DNA from: Candidatus Paralachnospira caecorum
Lineage (GTDB): Bacteria; Bacillota; Clostridia; Lachnospirales; Lachnospiraceae
Direction: 5' to 3'
DNA length: 53,491 nt
NCBI GenBank assembly: GCA_904379015.1
Contig: CAJFHG010000015.1
Span: 1 to 53,491 of the forward strand
Each line of letters opens with the position of its first letter. The stretch's first letter is position 1. The position numbers were made by a program, and so were the translations under genes. Shown one piece after another: positions 44,942-52,176 of the stretch. Under the pieces are notes generated by a model. The model worked only from the letters and a program-made list of their open reading frames with translations, ran no database searches and was not told the origin of the DNA.

Positions 44942-46417
44942 TCAATCCTTTTTCTCGTGTTCCACAACCCTGATCTCCAGGACCTGTCTCGTCTCCTCCG
45001 TCACCCGGAATCCCTCGCTGTCACGAACCCCCACGATCCACAGTACATGGCTGCCGTCCGCAAAGACCGGTATCCTGCCCCGCTCTCCGGACGGAATCTT
45101 TCTGTTGATCATGCAGGCCTTCACGGTCTGCCTCCTGCCGTCCGAAAATGCCTGAAAATAGTCGCCTGTTCTCCTGGTTCTCAGAGAAAGGCCAGTCTTT
45201 ATTTTATCATAATCAAACCACTTCGCACAACTGTTTTGCGGATTTTTTTCCCCGGGCCTCCGGTCCCCGCGCCTGTAAGCGAACCGGATGCCGGAAAGCT
45301 CCGCGTACTTCCAGTCTGTCTCCGGAATCAGCCGCTGTTCTTCCGTCCCGGCTGCCTCCGTCCCGGCCGCCTCCGGCTCTTCACGGCCCAGCCGGAGCGT
45401 TTTCTGATCCAGGAACGCCGTGACGCCCCCCGGCAGCGTCAGCCGCCTTCCCGGCTGGCCTTTCAGAAGTCCCAGCACACTGTCCGTATGCCGTTTTGTA
45501 AAATCCTTCAGGCTCCCCGTGAGCCGCTCATAAAGCAGTCTGACCACGCATCCCGCCAGAACCGGCTCCAGCTCCTCCAGAGAGCCGCGGGGAATCAGAT
45601 AAGGCCCATTCCCCTCCCGGCGGCAGCGCTCCTGTATCCACTGCCGCGCCGCGGCTTCCAGCCAGCTGTTCATCTGCGCGGCCCATTCCGCGGCCTGAGC
45701 GATATGGGACACCGCCTCCTGATTGATCAGCACCGCCTGCGGCAGGATCCGGCGCCGGATCCGGTTGCGGCTGTAACGCTCTGATTCATTGGTGCTGTCC
45801 GTGCGGAAGGGAATCTGCCGTTCCCGGAGATAGGCCTCGATCTCCTGCCTCGAGACATAAAGAAGCGGTCTCACCAGCCTCATTCCGTCCTCTGTTCCTT
45901 CCCGGCCCGCCGATTCCCGGTCAGATCCCTGCCAGCTGCCCGGAAGCGGTCCCTTCACGGGAATTCCGGCAATCCCCCTGCCGCCGCTTCCCCGGAACAG
46001 ATGAAACAGGACCGTCTCCGCCTGGTCGTTCTGGTTGTGGGCCACGGCAGCCACCCGGCTGCCCCATTCCTCCATGGCCCCGGCAAAGCAGGCGTAGCGG
46101 ATCTGCCTGCCCGCCTCCTCCTCCGAAAGTCCTTCCTTCCTGGCGGCGGCCGGCACGTCCCGCTCATAAACCCTGCAGGGAATGCCCCGTTCCCGGCAGA
46201 AGGAACGGACATACTCCGCGTCTTCCGCCGCCTCCGCTCCCCGGATCCCGTGGTTTACGTGAACAGCGGCCAGACGGATGCCCAGAACTTCCCTCAGCTC
46301 AAAAAGCGCAGAAAGAAGGCAGATCGAGTCCGCTCCGCCGGATACACCGGCTACGACCAGCTCCCCTGCCTCCATCAGATTTTCATTTCTTATGGTTTCC
46401 AGTACCTTATGAAGCAT
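44942..46417 (-). CDS. tilS: tRNA(Ile)-lysidine synthetase
   Basis: A 491-residue enzyme that converts the wobble cytidine of the minor tRNA-Ile to lysidine, allowing AUA decoding. The PP-loop SGGADS (26-31) and N-terminal catalytic domain are followed by the substrate-binding TilS and C-terminal domains (about 390-491). HNQNDQAETVLFHLFRGSGGRGI is the conserved second motif. The start at 46417 follows GAGGA. A promoter is seen at 46469-46497. Confidence 0.94.
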   Translation of the reverse strand: MLHKVLETIRNENLMEAGELVVAGVSGGADSICLLSALFELREVLGIRLAAVHVNHGIRGAEAAEDAEYVRSFCRERGIPCRVYERDVPAAARKEGLSEEEAGRQIRYACFAGAMEEWGSRVAAVAHNQNDQAETVLFHLFRGSGGRGIAGIPVKGPLPGSWQGSDRESAGREGTEDGMRLVRPLLYVSRQEIEAYLRERQIPFRTDSTNESERYSRNRIRRRILPQAVLINQEAVSHIAQAAEWAAQMNSWLEAAARQWIQERCRREGNGPYLIPRGSLEELEPVLAGCVVRLLYERLTGSLKDFTKRHTDSVLGLLKGQPGRRLTLPGGVTAFLDQKTLRLGREEPEAAGTEAAGTEEQRLIPETDWKYAELSGIRFAYRRGDRRPGEKNPQNSCAKWFDYDKIKTGLSLRTRRTGDYFQAFSDGRRQTVKACMINRKIPSGERGRIPVFADGSHVLWIVGVRDSEGFRVTEETRQVLEIRVVEHEKKD

Positions 46418-46468
46418 GTTCTGTCCTCACAATACCTTGCTGATTTCTTTTGTTCAATCCTGTTCTTT

Positions 46469-46497
46469 ATTGTACCTGCTTCCGGAGGTTTTGTAAA
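46469..46497 (-). promoter_or_regulatory. Predicted sigma-A promoter of tilS-hpt-ftsH
   Basis: On the minus strand TTTACA (46497-46492) and TACAAT (46474-46469) are separated by 17 bp. It lies 11 bp beyond the spoIIE stop, making tilS-hpt-ftsH independent of the sporulation promoter. Confidence 0.65.
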
Positions 46498-46507
46498 TCC
46501 GTCCCCG

Positions 46508-48172
46508 TCAGGCCTTCCAGATGCCTACGGACAGGACGGTCATGTCGTCCCGCACATCGGGCCCGGACATCATGGCATACTGGAGGATTTCGTCGGCTGT
46601 GTCCTGCAGATTTTCCCCCGACGTACAGGCGAGGATCTCCCGCATGGTTTCTTCCTTGTCCTCCCCCTCCAGAGCGTCCAGCACGCCGTCTGTCACCATA
46701 ACGATCTTGTCCCCGTCCTTCAGCTTTTTTTCCAGCTTTTCCGGCTCCGCCTGGCTCAGTACCCCCGCCGGAAGCCCGTCCGCCCGGATGGTCTCGATCT
46801 CCCGCCCCCTCTTGATGAAGGTCGTCACGCCTCCGGCCTTGACAAATTCACAGGTTCCGGAATACAGGTCCGCCGCCGCCAGATCCACGGTGATGGGCCG
46901 CTGCTCCTGTTCTTTTAAAAGCAGCACGCTGTTCATCAGCCGTATGGCCCGTTCCAGCTCGAACCCGCTGTTCATCAGCTGTTCGGCCAGCTCCATCACC
47001 ACTTCGCTGTCCCGGAAGGCCCTCCGTCCGGAGCCCATGCCGTCCGCCACTCCGAAGAGCATCCGTCCGCCCTGGATCTGGCAGAAGGTAAAATTGTCTC
47101 CCGACCAGCCTTCGCCTTCCCGGGACGCCCTCGCGATCCCGTGGAGCATCATATAAGCCGGCGCCTTTAAGAGGCGCACAGTGCACGCCTCCCGCGTTAC
47201 GATCCGTTTGCTGTCCAGGGAGGGCAGAAATTTCTCCCCTATGACCGCGCTGACCGTCTCCGCCAGCTCCCGCACAGTCATGCAGCGGTTTCCCGAAGCC
47301 CGCACAGTCAGGTAAATTTCCCGTTTATCCGACCGTTTCTCCAGGACCATCAGATTGTCCACCTTAACCCGGCGCATCCGGAGTTCCCGGCTGATCTTGT
47401 CCCGGTAAAGCTCAGACAGATCCTCCGTCGCCTCAATATCCTCCGATATTTCCGAGAGGATCCGTTCCACCTCCTTGAAGCTTTCCGCCACAGCTTCCCG
47501 GCATTCCCGATACCGGCCCTTCCACACCAGATCCTCCATCGATCCGCCCCGTTCACTGCCCGCCGCCGACGGAATTCCCTCCTCCACCGTGCACGCGCCG
47601 TCATCAGGCAAAAAAGCATCCCCGGTGAACTGGGAAAAGGTTCCCGCCAGCTTTTCCATGGAATCAGACACGGACTGCACCCGCCTGGCGGCAGTCAGTT
47701 CTCTGCCCGGCATATAAAACGGAAAGGGCCTCACAGGCGCCTTCCGGATCTCTGTCTGACGGCAGAGCGCTCTCGGTATCAGAAGAAATACAGCGGCAGC
47801 GATAAAAAACTCCGTGATCCCCTGGTCGGCCTGTTCCGGCAGGTACAAAATCCCCGCGGCCGACGCGCCCGCCAGAAATCCCAGGGTGCTCCCCGCCTTT
47901 CCCAGACTCCTGAACAGTCCCGACAGCACCCCCGTCAGGCACAGCATCCCCATAACGGAAATATCTCCCTGCAGCAGCGTTTCGATGATCCCGCAGCCGG
48001 TCCCGGCGGCCGCGCCGACCCCGATCCCGAATTTATATCCCACAAACAGCACGCTGAAATACATGGCTGTTCTCACAATAAACCCCAGCGTCCTCCCCTG
48101 CGCCAGAAACACCGTCAGGACCAGCCCCGCGGCCAGCGCCAGAAGAGCCCGGACAATCACATCCTTCTTCAT
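46508..48172 (-). CDS. spoIIE: Stage II sporulation protein E, short form
   Basis: A membrane-bound PP2C phosphatase that dephosphorylates SpoIIAA and so activates sigma-F in the forespore. About 140 N-terminal residues form only five or six membrane segments, against ten in the Bacillus protein. A regulatory region (about 150-330) follows, then the PP2C domain with FGVADGMGSGRRAF and VMVTDGVLDALEGEDKE, whose acidic residues bind metal. At 554 residues it is much shorter than the 800 or so of classical SpoIIE. AGGGAGG precedes the ATG at 48172. The promoter carries Spo0A boxes. Confidence 0.93.
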   Translation of the reverse strand: MKKDVIVRALLALAAGLVLTVFLAQGRTLGFIVRTAMYFSVLFVGYKFGIGVGAAAGTGCGIIETLLQGDISVMGMLCLTGVLSGLFRSLGKAGSTLGFLAGASAAGILYLPEQADQGITEFFIAAAVFLLIPRALCRQTEIRKAPVRPFPFYMPGRELTAARRVQSVSDSMEKLAGTFSQFTGDAFLPDDGACTVEEGIPSAAGSERGGSMEDLVWKGRYRECREAVAESFKEVERILSEISEDIEATEDLSELYRDKISRELRMRRVKVDNLMVLEKRSDKREIYLTVRASGNRCMTVRELAETVSAVIGEKFLPSLDSKRIVTREACTVRLLKAPAYMMLHGIARASREGEGWSGDNFTFCQIQGGRMLFGVADGMGSGRRAFRDSEVVMELAEQLMNSGFELERAIRLMNSVLLLKEQEQRPITVDLAAADLYSGTCEFVKAGGVTTFIKRGREIETIRADGLPAGVLSQAEPEKLEKKLKDGDKIVMVTDGVLDALEGEDKEETMREILACTSGENLQDTADEILQYAMMSGPDVRDDMTVLSVGIWKA

Positions 48173-48194
48173 CGCGATACCTCCCTGAGATGCT

Positions 48195-48228
48195 ATTATA
48201 CAGAGTCGTCCCCGGAAAGGCTGTCGAA
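48195..48228 (-). promoter_or_regulatory. Predicted Spo0A-activated promoter of spoIIE with 0A box
   Basis: On the minus strand the -35 TCGACA (48227-48222) and a perfect -10 TATAAT (48200-48195) are 21 bp apart, the unusual spacing known for Spo0A-stimulated sigma-A promoters such as spoIIG and spoIIE. A perfect 0A box, TGTCGAA on the plus strand (48222-48228), overlaps the -35. Confidence 0.75.
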
Positions 48229-48253
48229 AAGAGGATGCCTCCGCGCAAAAGTT

Positions 48254-48260
48254 TTCGACA
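48254..48260 (-). promoter_or_regulatory. Distal 0A box upstream of spoIIE
   Basis: A second perfect TGTCGAA, on the minus strand, lies 32 bp (about three helical turns) from the proximal box and in the opposite orientation. It touches the T-run of the divIC terminator. Confidence 0.65.
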
Positions 48261-48297
48261 AAAAAGCACCCTGCGCATATACAATATGCGGGGTGCC
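48260..48297 (-). terminator. Intrinsic terminator of the spoVT-divIC side operon
   Basis: On the minus strand GCACCCCGCATAT pairs with ATATGCGCAGGGTGC across a TGT loop with a small internal mismatch, then TTTTTT (48265-48260). It lies about 50 bp after the divIC stop and separates it from spoIIE. Confidence 0.85.
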
Positions 48298-48345
48298 TTT
48301 TCTCTCTGCCTCATATTTTCCGGTCCGCTTTTGCCTGAGCGTCTG

Positions 48346-48663
48346 CTACTCTCCGCTGTCAGGCTTCAGCAGGATCTCGCCCGGCTTCACCAGGCCCAGC
48401 TTTGTTCTGCCAATTTCTTCTATGTACTGATCCGTCTGGATATAGATCTCCTCTTCCTCAAGATCCGCGGCCTTCTGTTCTTCACTTTCGATCTGATTCT
48501 GGAGATCCGCCTCCCGTGCGGCGTAGCTGTCGTCCTTTTCCTTCAGGACCTGAGTTCTGTAAAACGTCATGCCGCCCAGCAGCCCCGTCACCAGGATGAT
48601 GCCTGCGATCACTTTTCTGCTTTGCTTTTTGTAACGGCTTTTCCTTCTTTTTCTTTCTGTCAT
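48346..48663 (-). CDS. divIC: FtsB/DivIC-like septum formation initiator
   Basis: A 105-residue bitopic division protein. A very basic N-terminus (TERKRRKSRYKKQSRK) precedes one transmembrane helix (about 18-37), followed by a coiled coil (about 40-75) and a C-terminal YIEEIGRTKLGLVKPGE motif, typical of DivIC. I use the ATG at 48663; a GTG at 48672 is also possible. Its first 182 nt are read in another frame by the 3' end of yabQ. The position next to yabQ and spoIIE is conserved in Firmicutes. Confidence 0.9.
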   Translation of the reverse strand: MTERKRRKSRYKKQSRKVIAGIILVTGLLGGMTFYRTQVLKEKDDSYAAREADLQNQIESEEQKAADLEEEEIYIQTDQYIEEIGRTKLGLVKPGEILLKPDSGE

Positions 48664-49111
48664 CGTCCTCACCGCAGTCCTTTTCCCGATTTTTTCTTTT
48701 TCGCTCCTCCAAAATCAAACGTATCTTCATTGTAAGCCATTTTTTCTGCTTTTTCAATAGAGACGCGGCAACTTTTAAGGGAAATCCGATCCATTTCAGC
48801 AAATATCCGAGCGCCGTCCCGAACAGGGCCACCACCACGCGGCTCAGGGAAATGTGGTACAGCCACATGCCGGACAGGGCACCCGCCAGGGCAAACCATC
48901 TCATATTCCCGTCGTTCATGGCAAAGAGCAGGCAGAAGCAGGCCAAAGCCGCGAAGATCCAGTACAGAAAATCCTCCACAGCCACCGCCGCGGAGGCATG
49001 TCTCACAGCCCTTCTCGCAATGCGGAGAATATCATAGACTGCCGTAAGCCCCGCCCCGAACAGAACGGACACCAGCAGGAAATCCGCCTCCTGCCTGATC
49101 ATACCGCTCAC
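48482..49111 (-). CDS. yabQ: Spore cortex biosynthesis protein YabQ with extended 3' overlap
   Basis: A 209-residue frame. Four hydrophobic segments fill about residues 8-120 (EADFLLVSVLFGAGLTAVYDILRI is the family hallmark), with a basic region after them. YabQ is needed for spore cortex formation. From about residue 147 on, translation runs out of frame through divIC for 182-191 nt, giving a lysine/arginine-rich tail with no family character. The natural end is probably near 48680-48660 and has been lost by a frameshift or stop change. The GTG at 49111 follows the yabP stop by two bases; an ATG at 49102 is an alternative. Confidence 0.85.
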   Translation of the reverse strand: MSGMIRQEADFLLVSVLFGAGLTAVYDILRIARRAVRHASAAVAVEDFLYWIFAALACFCLLFAMNDGNMRWFALAGALSGMWLYHISLSRVVVALFGTALGYLLKWIGFPLKVAASLLKKQKKWLTMKIRLILEERKRKNREKDCGEDDDRKKKKEKPLQKAKQKSDRRHHPGDGAAGRHDVLQNSGPEGKGRQLRRTGGGSPESDRK

Positions 49112-49113
49112 GG

Positions 49114-49401
49114 CTATTTAAACAGACGCCCGAAAAAGGATTCTCCCTGCGCCTTCTTTCCGCGGCTTTCCGTGTAGATGAAGCTGTCCATCCTTCCTCC
49201 GATATCCACTTCGCCCTGTTCGACAGTGAGACGGCTCACCTTCAGGTCTTCTCCCCGGATGCTCAGCGTGCCCAGCTCTGTCTCCAGCACCACTTCTTTC
49301 TCATCAAAGGATATGACTTCCCGCACGCCGCTGATCATGGCGTGCGCCCGTTTGTCCAGCATGATCTTATGAGGCTTCGCCCTCTGTCTCTGCTCCTCCA
49401 T
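49114..49401 (-). CDS. yabP: Sporulation protein YabP
   Basis: A 95-residue small protein of the YabP/YqfC family, needed for cortex formation with YabQ. The core HKIMLDKRAHAMISGVREVISFDEKEVVLETELGTLSIRGEDLKV is typical, ending in a short tail. GGGAGAG precedes the ATG at 49401. It is directly followed by yabQ. Identification rests on sequence and position. Confidence 0.92.
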   Translation of the reverse strand: MEEQRQRAKPHKIMLDKRAHAMISGVREVISFDEKEVVLETELGTLSIRGEDLKVSRLTVEQGEVDIGGRMDSFIYTESRGKKAQGESFFGRLFK

Positions 49402-49491
49402 GCGATCTCTCCCTTCTGCATTGTCCTATTGGATTCTATGCAGAGAAAGAACCGCCTATGACCGGAGATTTCGCCGGGCTCCGCCGGCCGC

Positions 49492-49731
49492 CTACAGATA
49501 GCGGTACATTTCGCCCGCGTCCTCCTTCTTCGTACTGTCCTGCACCTTGAGAACCTCCGCCTTCACCGACCGGTTCCCGAACTGCACCTCGATGATGTCT
49601 CCTTCCTTCACGTTCAGAGACGCCTTGGCCGGCCTGTCATTGACCAGCACGCGGCCGCTGTCGCAGGCTTCGTTGGCCACGGTCCTGCGCTTGATGATCC
49701 GCGACACCTTCAGAAATTTATCCAGTCTCAT
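49492..49731 (-). CDS. rqcP: RNA-binding S4 domain protein RqcP (HslR/YabO-like)
   Basis: A 79-residue protein that is essentially one S4 domain (MRLDKFLKVSRIIKRRTVANEACDSGRVLVNDRPAK), which binds the 50S subunit with peptidyl-tRNA in ribosome-associated quality control. The ATG at 49731 follows AGGAAGGA; the open frame upstream to 49767 runs through the hup terminator and is not expected to be translated. It lies between hup and yabP. Confidence 0.9.
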   Translation of the reverse strand: MRLDKFLKVSRIIKRRTVANEACDSGRVLVNDRPAKASLNVKEGDIIEVQFGNRSVKAEVLKVQDSTKKEDAGEMYRYL

Positions 49732-49749
49732 TTCCGTCAATCCTTCCTT

Positions 49750-49782
49750 AAAAAAAGACCGCCGCATCCATCTGCGGCAGTC
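49750..49782 (-). terminator. Terminator between hup and rqcP
   Basis: On the minus strand GACTGCCGCA (49782-49773) pairs with TGCGGCGGTC (49766-49757), with one G-U pair, and seven T residues follow (49756-49750). The rqcP ribosome site starts within 10 nt after the T-run, so readthrough would set downstream expression. Confidence 0.88.
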
Positions 49783-49803
49783 CTGATTTTCTCATCTTAC
49801 TGT

Positions 49804-50079
49804 TTAAGCGTTGATCATATCTTTCAGAGCTTTGCCTGCTTTGAACTTCGGAACCTTGGAAGCCGGAATCGTCATGGCAGCGCCGCTCTGAGGATTTCTT
49901 CCTTCCCTCTGTGCTCTTTCAGATACTTCAAAAGTACCAAAACCTACCAGCTGAACCTTTCCGCCCTTTGCCATCTCTTCAGCAATCACATCTGTGAATG
50001 CTTTGATCACTTTTTCCGCATCTTTTTTTGAAAGCTCTGTCTTCTCAGCGACCGCTGCTATTAACTCTGTTTTGTTCAT
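49804..50079 (-). CDS. hup: DNA-binding protein HU
   Basis: A 91-residue nucleoid protein. The family start [25 protein letters not shown] and the DNA-contacting arm region [21 protein letters not shown] are present, with the C-terminal [13 protein letters not shown]. The ATG at 50079 follows AGGAGG. A sigma-A promoter lies about 50 bp upstream and a strong terminator follows, so it can be made at high level independently of the neighbours. Confidence 0.97.
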   Translation of the reverse strand: MNKTELIAAVAEKTELSKKDAEKVIKAFTDVIAEEMAKGGKVQLVGFGTFEVSERAQREGRNPQSGAAMTIPASKVPKFKAGKALKDMINA

Positions 50080-50132
50080 AATTCGTTCCTCCTGAGGTCT
50101 TGATTCACTGTGAATAATACACTTCTTCATTA

Positions 50133-50161
50133 TTTATAAACTGATATACCCTATTTGTCAA
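50133..50161 (-). promoter_or_regulatory. Predicted sigma-A promoter of hup
   Basis: On the minus strand TTGACA (50161-50156) and TATAAA (50138-50133) are 17 bp apart. The leader contains a perfect 13-bp palindrome ATTCAC-T-GTGAAT (50103-50115), a possible operator. Confidence 0.8.
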
Positions 50162-50242
50162 GAACATTCGCCGAACTTTCCAGCCCTTTATAAATCGGAC
50201 TTTCCGGCTCTTCTGCCGTCTCAGCGTTCCTGTCCCGCCTGC

Positions 50243-50656
50243 CTACAGTCTGATGCCTTTTTCCCTGGCTTCTTTTTCCATTTTTTTAATCTCATCCCAG
50301 CGCGCTTTGCTTTCTTCCGCCGTTTTATATTCCTCCCCGCCGAACACATGGGGATGGCGGCGGATCATCTTCCGGCAAAGCATGGAGATCACGTCCTGAA
50401 TTGTAAAATCGCCCTCTTCTTTGGCAATCTGGCTGTGCAGCATGACCTGAAGCAGCACATCTCCCAGCTCCTCGCAGAGGTTGTCCATATCCTGATGGTC
50501 AATGGCCTCCAGTACCTCGTCACATTCATCCTGAAGGCATTTTTTCATGGATTCATGGGTCTGCGCCCTGTCCCAGGGACAGCCGTGGTCTGAACGCAGC
50601 TCGGCTATGATCTCCTCCAGCTCCTCGAATGTATAATTCTCTTTTGTCTCAATCAT
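50243..50656 (-). CDS. mazG: MazG nucleotide pyrophosphohydrolase, single domain
   Basis: A 137-residue protein with one MazG domain. The metal-binding glutamates sit in EELEEIIAELR and KKCLQDECDEVLEAI, with LCEELGDVLLQVMLH closing the site, and RRHPHVFGGEEY follows. Bacillus and E. coli MazG are about twice this length with two domains; the short form is common in clostridia. GGAGGAC precedes the ATG at 50656. It lies between spoVT and hup, as in other Firmicutes. House-cleaning hydrolysis of NTPs is the expected role. Confidence 0.93.
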   Translation of the reverse strand: MIETKENYTFEELEEIIAELRSDHGCPWDRAQTHESMKKCLQDECDEVLEAIDHQDMDNLCEELGDVLLQVMLHSQIAKEEGDFTIQDVISMLCRKMIRRHPHVFGGEEYKTAEESKARWDEIKKMEKEAREKGIRL

Positions 50657-50694
50657 AAACGTCCTCCCATTTTCCGCGGAACAGTCGGGCCGGC

Positions 50695-51243
50695 TCAGCT
50701 CTCCATCTGCCTGCCCAGAAATCCGGCGGCCGTGAGCGCCAGCTTCTGCTCCAGTGTTCCCATTTTGTATTTCGGATCCCTGCTCAGAAGGATAACAGAG
50801 CCGATGGCGTCGCCCTCGCAGAGAATGACCGCCGTCACCTCTCCATAGTATTCCTCTGTATCCTCTGCCGTCACCGGGATAAACTGCCCGTCATTTTTTT
50901 CAGCGATGATATTATTTCGATTCAGGATCATCTGCTCCAGCGGCTTGCTGATGCTCTTTTGCAGCAGATCCTTCTTCGCGCCGCCCGCCACCGCGATCAC
51001 CTGGTCGCGGTCCGTCACACAGACCACAAGCCCCGTCGACTGGGCCAGCGCCTCTGCGTACTGTTTCGCGAAGCTGGAAAGCTCTGCCATAGGAGAGTAT
51101 TTTTTCAGAATGATCTCTCCCTCCCGGTCTGTAAAGATCTCCAGCGGCGTTCCTTCTCTCAGACGCAGGGTCCTGCGGATTTCCTTGGGGATGACTACCC
51201 TTCCCAGATCGTCGATCCTGCGAACAATTCCTGTAGCTTTCAT
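50695..51243 (-). CDS. spoVT: Stage V sporulation protein T, AbrB-like regulator
   Basis: A 182-residue forespore transcription regulator. The N-terminal AbrB swapped-hairpin (about 1-50; MKATGIVRRIDDLGRVVIPKEIRRTLRL) is followed by a C-terminal GAF-like domain (about 55-182). The length is typical. GGAGG precedes the ATG at 51243. It heads the conserved leftward cluster; its leader is about 140 nt from a promoter at 51385-51413. A sigma-G promoter is expected by family but I could not identify one with confidence. Confidence 0.96.
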   Translation of the reverse strand: MKATGIVRRIDDLGRVVIPKEIRRTLRLREGTPLEIFTDREGEIILKKYSPMAELSSFAKQYAEALAQSTGLVVCVTDRDQVIAVAGGAKKDLLQKSISKPLEQMILNRNNIIAEKNDGQFIPVTAEDTEEYYGEVTAVILCEGDAIGSVILLSRDPKYKMGTLEQKLALTAAGFLGRQMES

Positions 51244-51384
51244 ATAAAATTTCCTCCGTTTTTACTTCTGACATTTATCCTTCCTGTTGTCGGTAAATGT
51301 ATTATCTGTAAAATGAAGGAATTTATACTTTCGCTTTCAGGCTGCCCCGAAAGGACCCGCGCACCGGCGCCGCTTCCTGTCCCT

Positions 51385-51413
51385 ATTATATGCAAAATCC
51401 CAAAAACAGGCAA
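51385..51413 (-). promoter_or_regulatory. Predicted sigma-A promoter upstream of spoVT
   Basis: On the minus strand TTGCCT (51413-51408) and TATAAT (51390-51385) are separated by 17 bp. The transcript passes a GC-rich hairpin-prone stretch before spoVT. It lies near the edge of the AT-rich segment. Confidence 0.55.
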
Positions 51414-51445
51414 GGAGATTCAAGTATATGGAGGATCACTGCTTT

Positions 51446-52003
51446 TTAATTTTCCTCTATTTCAACGCCCCACCTGCTTAAAGTGTCTCTGAGCTCCTGT
51501 TCATCCGCTTCGTAACATCCCGTATGTATTTTTCCATTTCCAATCATCTTTTCGTCACTGCCATATACTTTAAAATAAATAAATATGGTTGAAAAAGGAT
51601 GAAACGAAAACAGCGCGTAGGTCACAGGATTAGTATGGTAATGTTTTCTTACCCGATAGGGTGACAAAAAGAGTCCGCCGCGAAAGCCTCTGCTGCCCTG
51701 TAAAACTTTTTCATAATTTTCCCATTGTTTTGTTTTGAATTGATCCCATGTATACATTTTATGAAAACAGAATAATCCGATTGTGCATCCTTCTGGTGTC
51801 AGCGTGATTTTTTTACCATATACGATGCCAAAAACGATAATCAAATAATATAAACATATTCTGCTTAAAATTATCATCCACAAATCGATCTCCTGATACC
51901 CAAATTCGATTATGAATACAATCAAAATTCCTATTAATGCGCACATCATGATGCCATAAGCTAATCGATCTGATTTTATAACCATTTTTTCTGTACTTTC
52001 CAT
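51446..52003 (-). CDS. Membrane protein, possibly YcxB-like
   Basis: A 185-residue protein with two transmembrane helices (about 14-35 and 41-62) and a soluble C-terminal part (about 65-185) that looks like the PH-like YcxB fold (KKITLTPEGCTIGLFCFHKMYTWDQF). The family is not assigned with certainty and function is unknown. The gene is clearly more AT-rich than those to its left and uses AT-ending codons, indicating recent transfer. GGGGGAATG-type sequence precedes the ATG at 52003. The PD-(D/E)XK-like gene lies 173 bp upstream. Confidence 0.7.
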   Translation of the reverse strand: MESTEKMVIKSDRLAYGIMMCALIGILIVFIIEFGYQEIDLWMIILSRICLYYLIIVFGIVYGKKITLTPEGCTIGLFCFHKMYTWDQFKTKQWENYEKVLQGSRGFRGGLFLSPYRVRKHYHTNPVTYALFSFHPFSTIFIYFKVYGSDEKMIGNGKIHTGCYEADEQELRDTLSRWGVEIEEN

Positions 52004-52176
52004 ATCATTCCCCCATGATGTTTATAGAAGCCCAAACATCATATTCCTTTCTTTTCGCCCTGTACCGCGGTTCAGCACATTCCCATACTGCGGACTTTAG
52101 ATTTATTCTGCAATCTCAGCAGCTCCTAATAAAAAACAGGACACAACTGCCATCAGCAGCGCAACGATTGATTGAT
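52004..52176 (-). other. Interval with a possible signal-peptide remnant
   Basis: No intact gene is seen. On the minus strand ATGAGTAAATCAATCAATC opens a frame that ends quickly, while the shifted frame reads VALLMAVVSCFLLGAAE, like the hydrophobic core of a signal peptide. The ATCA tandem repeat at the junction could explain a slip. It may be the stump of an exported-protein gene. Confidence 0.25.
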
